This document shows positions 8,842-17,433 of a stretch of 64,000 nt of DNA, one piece after another. How positions within the stretch are numbered: position 1 is the stretch's first letter; each line of letters begins with the position of its first letter. The stretch comes from Corynebacterium sp. HMSC04H06 (GTDB lineage Bacteria > Actinomycetota > Actinomycetes > Mycobacteriales > Mycobacteriaceae). Under the pieces are notes generated by a model. The model saw nothing but the letters and a program-made list of their open reading frames with translations. It was not told where the DNA came from and did no database searches. The position numbers and the translations under genes are program-made. The stretch covers positions 87,100 to 151,099 of the forward strand of contig NZ_KV823406.1 in NCBI RefSeq assembly GCF_001815935.1, read 5' to 3'.

Positions 8842-9549
8842 ATGCTAAAGAAGCTTTTCTACAACCGGACTCTGGTGATCAGCGTCTTCGTAGTCCTCAT
8901 CATCGCGCTGACCGTCGTGGGGCTGGGCCCGCTGATCTATTCGATGATCGCCGGCCCCGGGGTGACCACCGAGCCGCTCGATGACTCGCGGGCAAAGGAG
9001 GCCAGCACCGACGTCAACGGCCAGTGGCGCGTGGGCGATGGCACGGCCCCAAACTTTACCTCCGTGGGCTTTAGTTTCAACGAGGTGCTTCCGGCGGAAC
9101 GCCGCCTGACCTCGGGATCGACCACCGCCGTGGACGGCGAAATCGAGGTCACCGACCAGGAGGTTACCGAGGGGTCCATCAAGGTTCTCATGGAGGATCT
9201 CACCACCGACAAGACGGTGCGCGACCAGAACATGAAGTCCAAGCTCTTCGAGACCGACAAGTTCCCCGAGGCGTTCTTTAAACTGACGGCGCCGGTAGAC
9301 CTGTCCAGCGTGCCGGAGGATGGCACCAAGGGAAAGGTCACCATGGAAGGGGAGCTGACCATCAAGGACGCCACCCAGGAGATTAAGCAGGACTTCGACG
9401 TTCTCCGCGACGGCGAGCACCTGGTCATCGGCGGGGCCATCCCCATCAACCGCCTTGACTACAACGTGAAGACCCCGGAGTTCCTGGCCGCCAAGGTGGC
9501 CGAGGAGGGCGACGTGAACATCCTTATCTCCTTCAAGAAGCAAGATTAG
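8842..9549 (+). CDS. YceI family protein, membrane-anchored
   Basis: 235 residues. One N-terminal transmembrane helix (about 10-37, ISVFVVLIIALTVVGLGPL) would hold it in the membrane with the rest outside. The YceI lipocalin-like beta-barrel (about 55-233) shows the family pattern: a WRV strand start, SVGFSF, the central FPEAFFKL and a final NILISFKKQD strand. YceI barrels bind polyprenoid or other isoprenoid chains; the ligand here is unknown. Probably translated together with the zinc-finger gene upstream. Confidence 0.85.
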   Translation: MLKKLFYNRTLVISVFVVLIIALTVVGLGPLIYSMIAGPGVTTEPLDDSRAKEASTDVNGQWRVGDGTAPNFTSVGFSFNEVLPAERRLTSGSTTAVDGEIEVTDQEVTEGSIKVLMEDLTTDKTVRDQNMKSKLFETDKFPEAFFKLTAPVDLSSVPEDGTKGKVTMEGELTIKDATQEIKQDFDVLRDGEHLVIGGAIPINRLDYNVKTPEFLAAKVAEEGDVNILISFKKQD

Positions 9550-9677
9550 TTCCTTTTACAAACTAACTAATGTGGCGGGGGAGAATCCGCCCTTCGCCAC
9601 CTAACCCAAAGAAAACGGCCGAGGCAAGGTCTCGCCACACGAGGCGTGAACACGACACGAGAACGGGAGGACCCACG

Positions 9678-9851
9678 ATGTTGACCGAACGCATGATTCC
9701 GATGCTATGGTTCCGCCTCGTCGTGGTCATCGGCTTCGCCATCTTCGTGGCCACGCAGAAGATGTGGCTCGTTATGGTCATCGCCATCGCGCTGGCCGGG
9801 CTCACCGGCTGGCAGCTCCAGCAGGCCTACCAGAACAAGAAGGAAAAGTAA
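9678..9851 (+). CDS. Small two-helix membrane protein
   Basis: 57 residues from ATG 9678, preceded by a GGGAGG ribosome site. Two hydrophobic segments (about 8-25 and 28-46) are separated by a short turn with QKMW, and the C-terminus is basic (YQNKKEK), suggesting both ends face the cytosol. No family recognised. Confidence 0.6.
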   Translation: MLTERMIPMLWFRLVVVIGFAIFVATQKMWLVMVIAIALAGLTGWQLQQAYQNKKEK

Positions 9852-9866
9852 TCCGACTACTCCCTT

Positions 9867-9893
9867 CTATTACCGTCACAGTGACGTTAATAG
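9867..9893. repeat. 27-base inverted repeat
   Basis: Two 13-base arms around one base, CTATTACCGTCAC then A then GTGACGTTAATAG, with a single mismatched pair. It begins 15 bases after the stop of the small membrane protein. It lacks a T-run, so it is either an operator-like palindrome or a weak terminator. Confidence 0.55.
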
Positions 9894-10256
9894 GGCAGGC
9901 CTTCCCCTAGGGGCGAAGCGGTCTAGATCTGCGGATCTGCTGCGCGACTGATACCCGGACCGAGATCGTCGATTAAGGAGCCTAGGCGCTAAAGGAGATG
10001 CCGATTAGGGCCCGTTTGGCACAGGAGCGCTCGAGAGCCCAGCGTCGCAATTCGAGTGACTCACGGCTTAGCCGGGCCAGCGTGTACCACTGGAGCATCG
10101 GCGGCACCGAGCCACACGAAGAGACCTTCGGCGTAGTGGCGCTCAGGGAGATTGCGTGATTCAGCGCGTGTTGAGCTGTGTTTGCCGTGGAGTAACGTCT
10201 TTGACGGGCCTGTAGAACTAAACTGGGCTAGCCTGGTAATCGCCCGATATACGTTT

Positions 10257-10282
10257 TGTCCGATAATGTACATTATGTCATT
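10257..10282. repeat. Palindrome resembling a serine-recombinase crossover site
   Basis: The core ATAATGTACATTAT (10263-10276) is a perfect palindrome. The left flank makes TGTCCGATAATGT, which resembles the half-site of Tn3/gamma-delta res site I. No recombinase gene is in the window. Confidence 0.35.
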
Positions 10283-10371
10283 TTAGATCCGAGGTCCCTC
10301 CCCGCTATTTCTAGCGGAACGGCGGGATGGCGTGCCGACGGGTTGCGGCACGTATTCCCCGAGCAGTTGGT

Positions 10372-10899
10372 TTATTGGTTGCTCTCTAGCTTGTAGTAGT
10401 CGGCCTGGTTTGGGTAATAGCTTTCCCATTCCAGGATGTCCGGGTCGTCGCCGGAGACAGCGGCCATGAGGCGATCCAAAAGGAATTCCCACAGCGGGCC
10501 GATGAACTCGGCGCGGTCCTCGAGGCCTGCTAGGCCGTGGCGCAGCTCGAGCTCGGAGCCTTCCGGAGTGTCCGTCAAGCGCAGATCCATCCAGGCGTCC
10601 GGGCGGTTGGCAAAGCTGACCTCAAAACGCAGGTATTCCGGCTTTACCTTCTCGGTCACCTCGATGTGGACGTCCTTGGTTCGGCCGACGTGGTCGACCA
10701 GGTAGCACGGGTGGCCTTCGGGGCTGTCGGCCTCCTTCGACCACTCCCCGTGCCAACGACCCAGATCCTTGGTATCCGTCAGGTAGCCCCAGATGACGGA
10801 CGCGCCCTGGTGAAATTCCCGCTCAATCACTAGTTCCGGGCCGCCCTCGGCGTCCTCGAACTCCCCTGTCGGGTCGTAAAAATCCGGTTCTTGACTCAT
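10372..10899 (-). CDS. SRPBCC (START/AHSA1-like) domain protein
   Basis: 175 residues. After an acidic leader (about 1-24) the sequence follows the helix-grip pattern: a strand IEREFHQGASVIWGYLTD, then KDLGRWHGEW, several beta strands and a long C-terminal helix (about 130-150). These cavities bind hydrophobic ligands, but no catalytic residue can be assigned. Monocistronic on the minus strand. Confidence 0.75.
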   Translation of the reverse strand: MSQEPDFYDPTGEFEDAEGGPELVIEREFHQGASVIWGYLTDTKDLGRWHGEWSKEADSPEGHPCYLVDHVGRTKDVHIEVTEKVKPEYLRFEVSFANRPDAWMDLRLTDTPEGSELELRHGLAGLEDRAEFIGPLWEFLLDRLMAAVSGDDPDILEWESYYPNQADYYKLESNQ

Positions 10900-10989
10900 T
10901 TATCTCAGCCTAGCTGGCCATCAATGCCGGCGCGCAACTAGCTGCGAAAAGCCTACCCCGTTAAAGGGTAAACAATCGATGGCCGTGGC

Positions 10990-12333
10990 CTAGCGCTGCC
11001 CGCCGCGGCTGCGGTGCGTGGCGACGAACTGGACCGAGTCCAGCATCCCGGCCTGCAGGAGGGCTTCCCGGAGGGCGAACTGGAACATCCACAGCCGGCG
11101 GTAGACGGGGTCGAAGCCGGCGGCGGCCGCCTCCCGCAGGCGCCCGGAGAAGAACGAGCGCTGCTGCGCGATGGATTCGCGGTAATGCGATCCGGTGTGG
11201 GTCTCCCCGATGATCCGTAGGTGTCCGTTCTTCTCAAAGGCCTTGTGGACGTCGGCGACCGTCGGGTATTTGAGGCCCGGCCAGATATAGGCGCGCAGCA
11301 CCTGGCATGCCGAGCGGGCCGCCGGCGTCATGTGTTCGGTGGCCACCAGCGATTGGATGGCCGCCTTTCCCCCACTGATGAGCAACCTGGCCAGGGTGTC
11401 GATGAAGTCGGCGCGCTGCCGCGGGGTCAGCGCTTCGAAAAGCTCCACGCTGATGATCGAGTCATAACGCCCGCGCCACTGACGCGGACCTGGGATCGGG
11501 GCATCGATGAGCTGGCAGTGCACGGAGTCGTCCGCGCCCTCTAGCAAGAAGAACTCCTCCAGCGGCAGCAGGCTGGCCGGATCGGCAGAGAGCAAGTCCA
11601 CGGTCGCTTTCCGCCCGGCCGCCTCCACCGCGGCGCGGGCGCCGGAGGAAGGAAAGACTAGACAATGTGAGCCGGCGCGAACACCGGTGGCATCGAGCAG
11701 CCAGTTCGCCGCCCGCGTCTGGGCGGACTTGAGATCCTCGCGGTCGACCGCCTGCGGCTCCGTCATGGTGGTGACGTCAACGAAGTGGGCGCCGGCCGGT
11801 AATCCGCGGCGGTTGTGCTGCTCGGCGTCCACGAGCTTGCCCTGCCGGTCGATGGTCTGCCTAGTCGTCGTCGGCACCCCGGTGGCAAAGATGCCGCCCT
11901 GGTGGCTCACGCTGTCGCCGGCATAAAGCGCCAGCAGCTCTTGGGGGATCTCTCCCCCCTCATACGCGGCAACCGGCGCGGTGGGCGTTTTCGGGGAATA
12001 ACCGCACTGCACCAGCCGGGTGAGCACGTGGACCAGCTTGTCCGTGCTCGGCGTGGTCCACTCCCCGGCCAGGTAGGACTCGGCCACACCCAGCCAGCCG
12101 GAGCTCGCGATGCGCGCGAACAAGGAGTCGTATTCGACCTTGAGGTCCAGGTCTTCCGGATCCTCGGCGTCGAGGACCAGGCCCGCGCGGTCGCAGGCGC
12201 GGGCGAAGTCAGCTTCCGCGTGGCGTGCCCGCAGGCCCAGCAGGCGGCCGCTGGGCACGCGGGCAACGCCTGGCCATTGCTCGGCATCGATAGCCGCAGT
12301 ATGCTCCAAGGCCATTTCCTTCAAAAGTCCCAT
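10990..12333 (-). CDS. Cyclopropane-fatty-acid-synthase-like methyltransferase homologue
   Basis: 447 residues, the length of actinobacterial CFA-synthase-like proteins. The N-terminal region (about 1-150) with SGWLGVAESYLAGEW matches the family. The central part keeps the SVELFEAL motif and the later LRAYIWPGLKYPT segment of mycolic-acid cyclopropane synthases. The first SAM-binding motif, normally a glycine-rich LDIGCGWG, reads HCLVFPSSGARAAV, so the cofactor loop is strongly altered. The protein may be inactive or use the fold differently. ATG 12333 is used; a second in-frame ATG lies six codons later. Confidence 0.75.
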   Translation of the reverse strand: MGLLKEMALEHTAAIDAEQWPGVARVPSGRLLGLRARHAEADFARACDRAGLVLDAEDPEDLDLKVEYDSLFARIASSGWLGVAESYLAGEWTTPSTDKLVHVLTRLVQCGYSPKTPTAPVAAYEGGEIPQELLALYAGDSVSHQGGIFATGVPTTTRQTIDRQGKLVDAEQHNRRGLPAGAHFVDVTTMTEPQAVDREDLKSAQTRAANWLLDATGVRAGSHCLVFPSSGARAAVEAAGRKATVDLLSADPASLLPLEEFFLLEGADDSVHCQLIDAPIPGPRQWRGRYDSIISVELFEALTPRQRADFIDTLARLLISGGKAAIQSLVATEHMTPAARSACQVLRAYIWPGLKYPTVADVHKAFEKNGHLRIIGETHTGSHYRESIAQQRSFFSGRLREAAAAGFDPVYRRLWMFQFALREALLQAGMLDSVQFVATHRSRGGQR

Positions 12334-12605
12334 CCTGACGCCGCCCGCACAGCACCTATCCCTATCGTGGAATAGCCGGCCCGGCCAGGGGCTTTACACC
12401 TTAGCCGAAAAGGAAAACGCTGTGTCGGCGGCCTCGCGTTTTAGTCCAATCGTTCTTAGACTAATGCCGATTAAGTCCGCAGCCCGGGTGCCATGCCGAG
12501 GGGCCTGGTTTATATCGGGGTGAAACTATCTGTTCCGGGGAGTAGCGTTTACAATGTCCAAACGGTAGGTACTTAGTTCAAGCATTTAGGAAGGTAGTCA
12601 TCTAC
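12334..12605. promoter_or_regulatory. Divergent upstream region of the CFA-like gene and ndh
   Basis: 272 bases without a gene. Ahead of ndh, TTTACA (12548-12553) and TACTTA (12570-12575) are 16 bases apart and could be -35 and -10 elements; an AGGAAGG ribosome site follows near 12589. Confidence 0.4.
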
Positions 12606-13961
12606 ATGTCAGCAACCCCATACCGCCCCAATGGAGGACGCCACCACGTCGTCGTTATTGGTGCTGGATTCGGCGGCATCAACGCCGTAAAGCAGCTTAA
12701 AGGCACGGAAGTCGATATCACCATCATCGACAAGAAGAACCACCACCTGTTCCAGCCGATGCTCTACCAGGTGGCTACCGGCATGATCTCCGCTTCCGAG
12801 ATCGCCCCGTCGACCCGCCAGATGCTGCGCGGTCAGCAGAACGCGAACTTTGTCAACGCCACCGTCACCGACATCAACCTGGAAGATCAGACGGTGACCG
12901 CGGAAAACGATAATTTCCACCGCACCTACGGTTTCGACTCCCTGGTGGTTGCAGCTGGTTCCAGCCAGTCCTACTTCGGCAACGATCACTTCGCCGAGTT
13001 CGCCCCGGGCATGAAGACCATCGATGACGCTCTGGAGCTGCGCTCCCGGATCGTCTCCGCGTTCGAGCAGGCCGAGCTCACCGAGGATCCGGCTGAGCGC
13101 GAACGCCTGCTGACCTTCATCATCGTCGGCGCTGGCCCGACCGGTGTGGAGCTGACCGGCCAGATCGCTGAGCTGGCTAACCGTACCTTCACCGACGCCT
13201 TTTCCACCTACGGCCCTTCCGCGGCCAAGATCTACCTGCTGGACGGCGCTCCCCAGGTCCTGCCGCCGTTCGGCAAGCGTCTGGGCCGCAAGGCGCAGCG
13301 CACCCTGGAAAAGCTGGGCGTCGATGTCCGCCTGAACGCCATGGTCACCAACGTTGACCAGGACACCGTCACCTACAAGAACACCAAAGATGACTCCGAG
13401 ACCACCCTGACCGGTGCGACCAAAATCTGGTCTGCGGGTGTGTCCGCCTCCCCACTGGGCAAGATGGTCGCCGACCAAGCCGGTGTCGAGACCGACCGCG
13501 CCGGTCGCGTCTCCGTCAACGAGGACCTGACCGTAGGCGAGTACTCCAACGTCTACGTCATTGGCGACATGATCAACCTGAACAAGCTGCCGGGCCTGGC
13601 TCAGGTCGCTATGCAGGGCGGTACCCACGTCGGCCGCCTCATCGACGCCAAGGTCGACGAGGAGTCCACCGCCAACGAGAAGGAACCCTTCGACTACTTC
13701 GACAAGGGCTCCATGGCGATCATCTCCCGCTTCAACGCTGTGGTGAAGATGGGCAAGGTCGAATTCACCGGCATCTTCGCCTGGTTGGGCTGGCTGGCGC
13801 TGCACGCGACCTATCTGGTCGGCATGCGCAACCGTTTCGTCACCTTCATCAACTGGATTTCCAACGCGTTCACCCGTGACCGCGGTAACCTCGCCATCAC
13901 CGAGCAGATGCGCACCGCCCGCAACGCGCTGGCCAAGAAGTCGAAGGATTCCGAGGCCTAA
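12606..13961 (+). CDS. ndh: Type II NADH dehydrogenase (NDH-2)
   Basis: 451 residues, a single-subunit non-proton-pumping NADH:menaquinone oxidoreductase feeding the respiratory chain from the inner face of the membrane. The FAD-binding VVVIGAGFGGINAVKQL is at the N-terminus, the NAD-binding FIIVGAGPTGVELTGQI is central, and the second FAD motif is NVYVIGDM. The C-terminal segment (about 385-415, FAWLGWLALHATYLVGMRNRF) is the amphipathic membrane-binding part. ATG 12606 follows an AGGAAGG site. A strong terminator follows. Confidence 0.95.
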   Translation: MSATPYRPNGGRHHVVVIGAGFGGINAVKQLKGTEVDITIIDKKNHHLFQPMLYQVATGMISASEIAPSTRQMLRGQQNANFVNATVTDINLEDQTVTAENDNFHRTYGFDSLVVAAGSSQSYFGNDHFAEFAPGMKTIDDALELRSRIVSAFEQAELTEDPAERERLLTFIIVGAGPTGVELTGQIAELANRTFTDAFSTYGPSAAKIYLLDGAPQVLPPFGKRLGRKAQRTLEKLGVDVRLNAMVTNVDQDTVTYKNTKDDSETTLTGATKIWSAGVSASPLGKMVADQAGVETDRAGRVSVNEDLTVGEYSNVYVIGDMINLNKLPGLAQVAMQGGTHVGRLIDAKVDEESTANEKEPFDYFDKGSMAIISRFNAVVKMGKVEFTGIFAWLGWLALHATYLVGMRNRFVTFINWISNAFTRDRGNLAITEQMRTARNALAKKSKDSEA

Positions 13962-14018
13962 GAGACCCGAGAGGGGGCTAGACAGCCCCGCGCGGTGCCG
14001 CCGAGCACCCGCACCTCT

Positions 14019-14077
14019 ACCCCGCCGTGGGGTGCGCCGGTTTAGAACCCGCGCGCCCCACGACGGGGTTCTTTTTG
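14019..14077 (+). terminator. Terminator downstream of ndh
   Basis: Long GC-rich inverted repeat, ACCCCGCCGTGGGGTGCGC pairing with GCGCGCCCCACGACGGGGT, followed by TTCTTTTTG. Confidence 0.85.
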
Positions 14078-14197
14078 TCCCTAGCGGATCCTAGCCGTGT
14101 TTTTGGGGCTGGCACTGGTGTTTGTCGCGTTGCCCGTTGGGGGTGTTTTCTTTCAAACCGGGCAACTTGCGAGCCCGGCTCTGTTAGGGTGGACGGC

Positions 14198-14288
14198 ACA
14201 ACATTGGGGTGCCGGAAGTAGAGCTTCCGGCTGAGAACATACCCATGGAACCTGCTCTTAGTTAGAACTAGCGAAGGAAAGTGTTGTG
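14198..14288 (+). promoter_or_regulatory. TPP riboswitch (THI element) of thiM
   Basis: Conserved aptamer blocks are in order: GGGGTGCC, a GGAAG/CTTCC hairpin, GGCTGAGA, ATACCC, GAACCTG and CTAGCGAAGGAAA. Closing helix P1 can form between ACAACA (14198-14203) and TGTTGT (14282-14287). That second strand reaches into the GTG start codon at 14286, and the only ribosome site (AAGGA at 14274-14278) lies inside the conserved 3' part of the aptamer. Ligand binding should therefore block translation directly, without a separate expression platform. Confidence 0.9.
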
Positions 14289-15089
14289 AAAGAAGCAGTA
14301 TGCGCTGCTCTCGCCGCCGTGCGCGAGCGCAATCCCCTGGTCCAGTGCCTGACCAATACCGTGGTCACGAACGTGACCGCCAACGCCCTGCTGGCTATCG
14401 GCGCCAGCCCTGCCATGTGCGATACCCCGGAGGAATCCCGCGAGTTCGCGCGCATGGCCAACGGCGTCCTCATCAACATCGGCACCCCGTCCGCGGCCCA
14501 GTACGAAGGCATGCGCGAGGCAATCGCCGGTGCCAACGAGGCCGGCAACCCGTGGGTGCTCGACCCGGTCGCCGCCGGCGGGCTGTCCACCCGCACGGAA
14601 TTCGCCCGCTCAGTGGTCGACTCAAAGCCCGCGGCCATCCGCGGTAACGCCTCCGAAATCATCGCCCTAGCGCAGCTCGGCGAGGGCGGTCGCGGCGTCG
14701 ATGCCACCGACACGGCAAGCGCCGCCCTGCCCGCCGCCCAGGCGCTGGCGCAGCGCACCGGGGGCGTGGTGGCTATCTCCGGCGAGAAGGACGTCTTCGT
14801 CACCCAGGACTCCGCCTGGGAGCTGGCCGGCGGCGTGCCGCTGCTCCAGCGGGTCATCGGCACCGGCTGCAGCCTGGGCGCCATCACGGCAGCCTACCTG
14901 GGCACCGGACAGCCGCCGCTCGCCGCGGTCATCGCCGCCCACGCCCATGTCTCCGTGGCCGGTTCCCTGGCCTACCAGCACGCCCAGTCGCCCGGCAGCT
15001 TCGCCGTAGCCTGGATGGACGCGCTCTACGAGCTCGGTACCGACGATCTGATCACCTACAGCGCCCTTCAGCCGGTGGAGCTGGCATGA
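14286..15089 (+). CDS. thiM: Hydroxyethylthiazole kinase
   Basis: 267 residues. ThiM phosphorylates 4-methyl-5-(2-hydroxyethyl)thiazole, salvaging the thiazole half of thiamine. The ribokinase-like fold shows [20 protein letters not shown] near the N-terminus and the anion-hole motif [17 protein letters not shown], whose Cys is catalytic. The GTG start at 14286 lies at the end of the TPP riboswitch. First gene of the operon thiM-thiE-thiD/tenA; its stop overlaps thiE as ATGA. Confidence 0.95.
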   Translation: MKEAVCAALAAVRERNPLVQCLTNTVVTNVTANALLAIGASPAMCDTPEESREFARMANGVLINIGTPSAAQYEGMREAIAGANEAGNPWVLDPVAAGGLSTRTEFARSVVDSKPAAIRGNASEIIALAQLGEGGRGVDATDTASAALPAAQALAQRTGGVVAISGEKDVFVTQDSAWELAGGVPLLQRVIGTGCSLGAITAAYLGTGQPPLAAVIAAHAHVSVAGSLAYQHAQSPGSFAVAWMDALYELGTDDLITYSALQPVELA

Positions 15090-15727
15090 CCGCGACCGAC
15101 TGGAGCCTCTACCTGGTCACCGATCCGGATCTGGCCGGCGGGCGGGAGCGCGTCGCCGAGATCGCCGTGGCGGCCTGCCGTGGCGGCGCCACCGTGGTGC
15201 AGCTGCGCGACAAGGACGCAAGCAGTGCCGAGCTGCTCCCCTACGCCCGCAGCCTAATGGAACAGTTGGGTCAGATCCCGCTGTTTATCAACGACCGGGT
15301 TGAGCTCGCCGCCGAACTCGGCTGCCACCTGCACGTCGGTCAGGACGATCTCAGCGTCGCCGAGGCCCGCCCGCGCTTGGCCGAAGGTGCACTGGTGGGC
15401 CTGTCCGTCGGCTCCGAGGAGGAGCTTGACGCCGCGCTGAATGCTACTGGGGCTGCCCGGCCGGACGTCATTGGCATCGGGCCCGTTTTCAGCACCGCTA
15501 CCAAGGCCAACGCGCCGGAAGGCATCGGGGTTGAGGCCGCTGCAACCCTGGCCAGCCGCGCCGCCGAAGCCGGCATGCCCGCCGTGGCCATCGGGGGCCT
15601 GAAGACCCACAACGTCGGCGAACTGAAAGGCAGCGACTTCGCCGGCGTCTGCGTGGTCTCTGCCATCATGGCCGCCGAGGACCCCGCCACTGCCGCGGCC
15701 GAGCTCCTTGCCGCCTTCCGCGGTTAG
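15086..15727 (+). CDS. thiE: Thiamine-phosphate synthase
   Basis: 213 residues, a TIM barrel that joins HMP-pyrophosphate to thiazole phosphate. Recognisable family segments: [10 protein letters not shown] near residue 35 (pyrophosphate and Mg site), [16 protein letters not shown], and [11 protein letters not shown] with the following glycine-rich phosphate-binding loops (AIGGL). Its start overlaps thiM. About 90 bases separate it from thiD. Confidence 0.95.
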   Translation: MTATDWSLYLVTDPDLAGGRERVAEIAVAACRGGATVVQLRDKDASSAELLPYARSLMEQLGQIPLFINDRVELAAELGCHLHVGQDDLSVAEARPRLAEGALVGLSVGSEEELDAALNATGAARPDVIGIGPVFSTATKANAPEGIGVEAAATLASRAAEAGMPAVAIGGLKTHNVGELKGSDFAGVCVVSAIMAAEDPATAAAELLAAFRG

Positions 15728-15818
15728 TCTTTCCGCCCTCTACCTCCCTGCGCACGGCTTGCAGCACGACTCCGTGCTCGACGGTGCGCCCAATTCTTTG
15801 CTCGATAGGAATGTCACT

Positions 15819-17405
15819 ATGACCCACGTCTACCCTCTTGGAACTAAGCCTGCCCAGCCGCTGCCCGTCGCCCGCGTCCTGTCCATCGCCGGGACCGACC
15901 CGACTGGCGGTGCGGGCCTGCACGCCGATCTCAAGGCCATCAGCGCCGCCGGTGGCTATGGCATGGCCGTGACCACCGCGATCGTCTCGCAGAACACCCA
16001 GGGCGTGGACTCCATCTTCACCCCGCCGGCACACGTGCTGCGCGACCAGCTGGCCTCCGTGGCCGCGGACGTGGATATCGACGCGGTGAAGATTGGCATG
16101 CTCGGCAACCCGAAGACCATCGAAATCGTGCGCGAATTCATCGCCACGCTGGACGGGACGCCGGTGGTGCTGGATCCCGTCATGGTGGCTACCTCCGGGG
16201 ATCGCCTTTTGGACAAGGACGCCGAGTCCGCCATCCTGGATCTGGCAGGCCGGGTCGATTGCGTCACGCCCAACCTGAAGGAACTGGCGGTCCTCTGCGG
16301 TCTCAGCCCCAAGGAGGAAGCCACCGACGTGGACCAGGCCGTGGCCATGGCACAGGACTGGGCCAAGCAGACCGGGAACACCGTGATTGTCAAGGGCGGC
16401 CACCTGCGCGACGACCGGGCGGATAACGCCGTGGTCGACGGGACCGGGCTTATCCACCGCGTCGCCTGCCCGCGGGTGGCGACCAAGAACACGCACGGTA
16501 CCGGCTGCTCGCTGTCCTCGGCGCTGGCAACGCGCCTGGGTCAAGGCGAAGGCCTTGCCCCGGCCCTGGAATGGTCCACCCGCTGGCTGCACGAGGCGAT
16601 TGCCAACGCGGACGCCCTCGCCGTCGGCCGTGGGCACGGGCCGGTCGACCACGGGCACCGGCAGCGCCGCCTGGCACGGGCGGCCAGCGCTGAGCCGGTG
16701 CCCGCCGTGGACGTTGCCGCCGCCTATACCGCGGCCCAGTCCCAGCCTGCCTCGCAACCGGCTATCCCGGCAGTCGGGCCGCACACGGCGGCGCTGTGGG
16801 CGGCAACCCTGGGGCTGTGGAAGGACCTGCTCGCCCTGCCGTTCATAGGCCGCCTGGGCGACGGCACCCTGAACGCGGACGATTTCAGCTTCTACGTGGC
16901 CCAGGACGCGATTTACCTGCGCCACTATTCCACCGCGCTGGGGCGCCTCGGCGCGCTGGCCCGCGATCCACAGGACCGCCAGTTCTGGGCCGCCGGCGCG
17001 GCCGAGGTCCTAGTTGCCGAATCCGACCTGCACCGCGACTGGCTGGGCGGCGAGACCGCGGCGCGGCCCTCGCAGGTCACCAGCGCGTATACTGACTTCC
17101 TGGTGGCCACGGCCTATACCGAGGATTACGCGGTAGCCGCCGCGGCCGTGCTGCCGTGCTACTGGCTCTACGCCGAGGTCGGCCGGCACCTGCTCGCCCA
17201 GGACCGCGAGGACCACCCGTTCCACGCGTGGCTGCAGATGTACTCGGGCCCCGACTTCGTGGAAGGGACCCAGCGGGCTCTTCAGATGGTTGAGGACGCG
17301 CTGGAGGAAGCCACCGATACCCAGCGCCAGCGCGCCTTCGACGCCTTCTACCGCGCCAGCCTGGCCGAGCTGGCCTTCTTCGACCAGGCGGATCGCCGCT
17401 TCTAG
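15819..17405 (+). CDS. thiD: Bifunctional HMP/HMP-P kinase fused to TenA
   Basis: 528 residues from ATG 15819. The frame is open upstream into thiE, but that part is out of place for ThiD. Residues about 12-280 are ThiD: SIAGTDPTGGAGLHADLKA at the start, VLDPVMVATSG in the middle and KNTHGTGCSLSSA near the end. After a linker of about 30 residues with Ala and Pro, residues about 313-528 are TenA (aminopyrimidine aminohydrolase), with the active-site Cys447 in LPCYWLY and YSGPDFVE downstream. One chain thus salvages the pyrimidine and phosphorylates it twice. Last gene of the riboswitch operon. Confidence 0.93.
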   Translation: MTHVYPLGTKPAQPLPVARVLSIAGTDPTGGAGLHADLKAISAAGGYGMAVTTAIVSQNTQGVDSIFTPPAHVLRDQLASVAADVDIDAVKIGMLGNPKTIEIVREFIATLDGTPVVLDPVMVATSGDRLLDKDAESAILDLAGRVDCVTPNLKELAVLCGLSPKEEATDVDQAVAMAQDWAKQTGNTVIVKGGHLRDDRADNAVVDGTGLIHRVACPRVATKNTHGTGCSLSSALATRLGQGEGLAPALEWSTRWLHEAIANADALAVGRGHGPVDHGHRQRRLARAASAEPVPAVDVAAAYTAAQSQPASQPAIPAVGPHTAALWAATLGLWKDLLALPFIGRLGDGTLNADDFSFYVAQDAIYLRHYSTALGRLGALARDPQDRQFWAAGAAEVLVAESDLHRDWLGGETAARPSQVTSAYTDFLVATAYTEDYAVAAAAVLPCYWLYAEVGRHLLAQDREDHPFHAWLQMYSGPDFVEGTQRALQMVEDALEEATDTQRQRAFDAFYRASLAELAFFDQADRRF

Positions 17406-17433
17406 CCGGCGGTCGACAGTCGCTTGATAGCCG

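Larger units (their letters stand above)
9852..10371. other. 520-base gene-free stretch
   Basis: No convincing gene: the longest minus-strand ORF (10061-10273) lacks a ribosome site and does not look like protein. The stretch holds a long inverted repeat (9867-9893), a CCCCTAGGGG palindrome near 9905, a tandem GATCTGC and a 14-base perfect palindrome at 10263-10276. It could be a remnant of mobile DNA or hold an unannotated RNA. Confidence 0.5.

Noticed and set aside
12609..13805. 398-codon open frame opposite ndh
   Set aside because: Antisense shadow of the strongly supported NDH-2 gene.
15666..16925. 419-codon open frame opposite thiD
   Set aside because: Antisense shadow of the ThiD domain.
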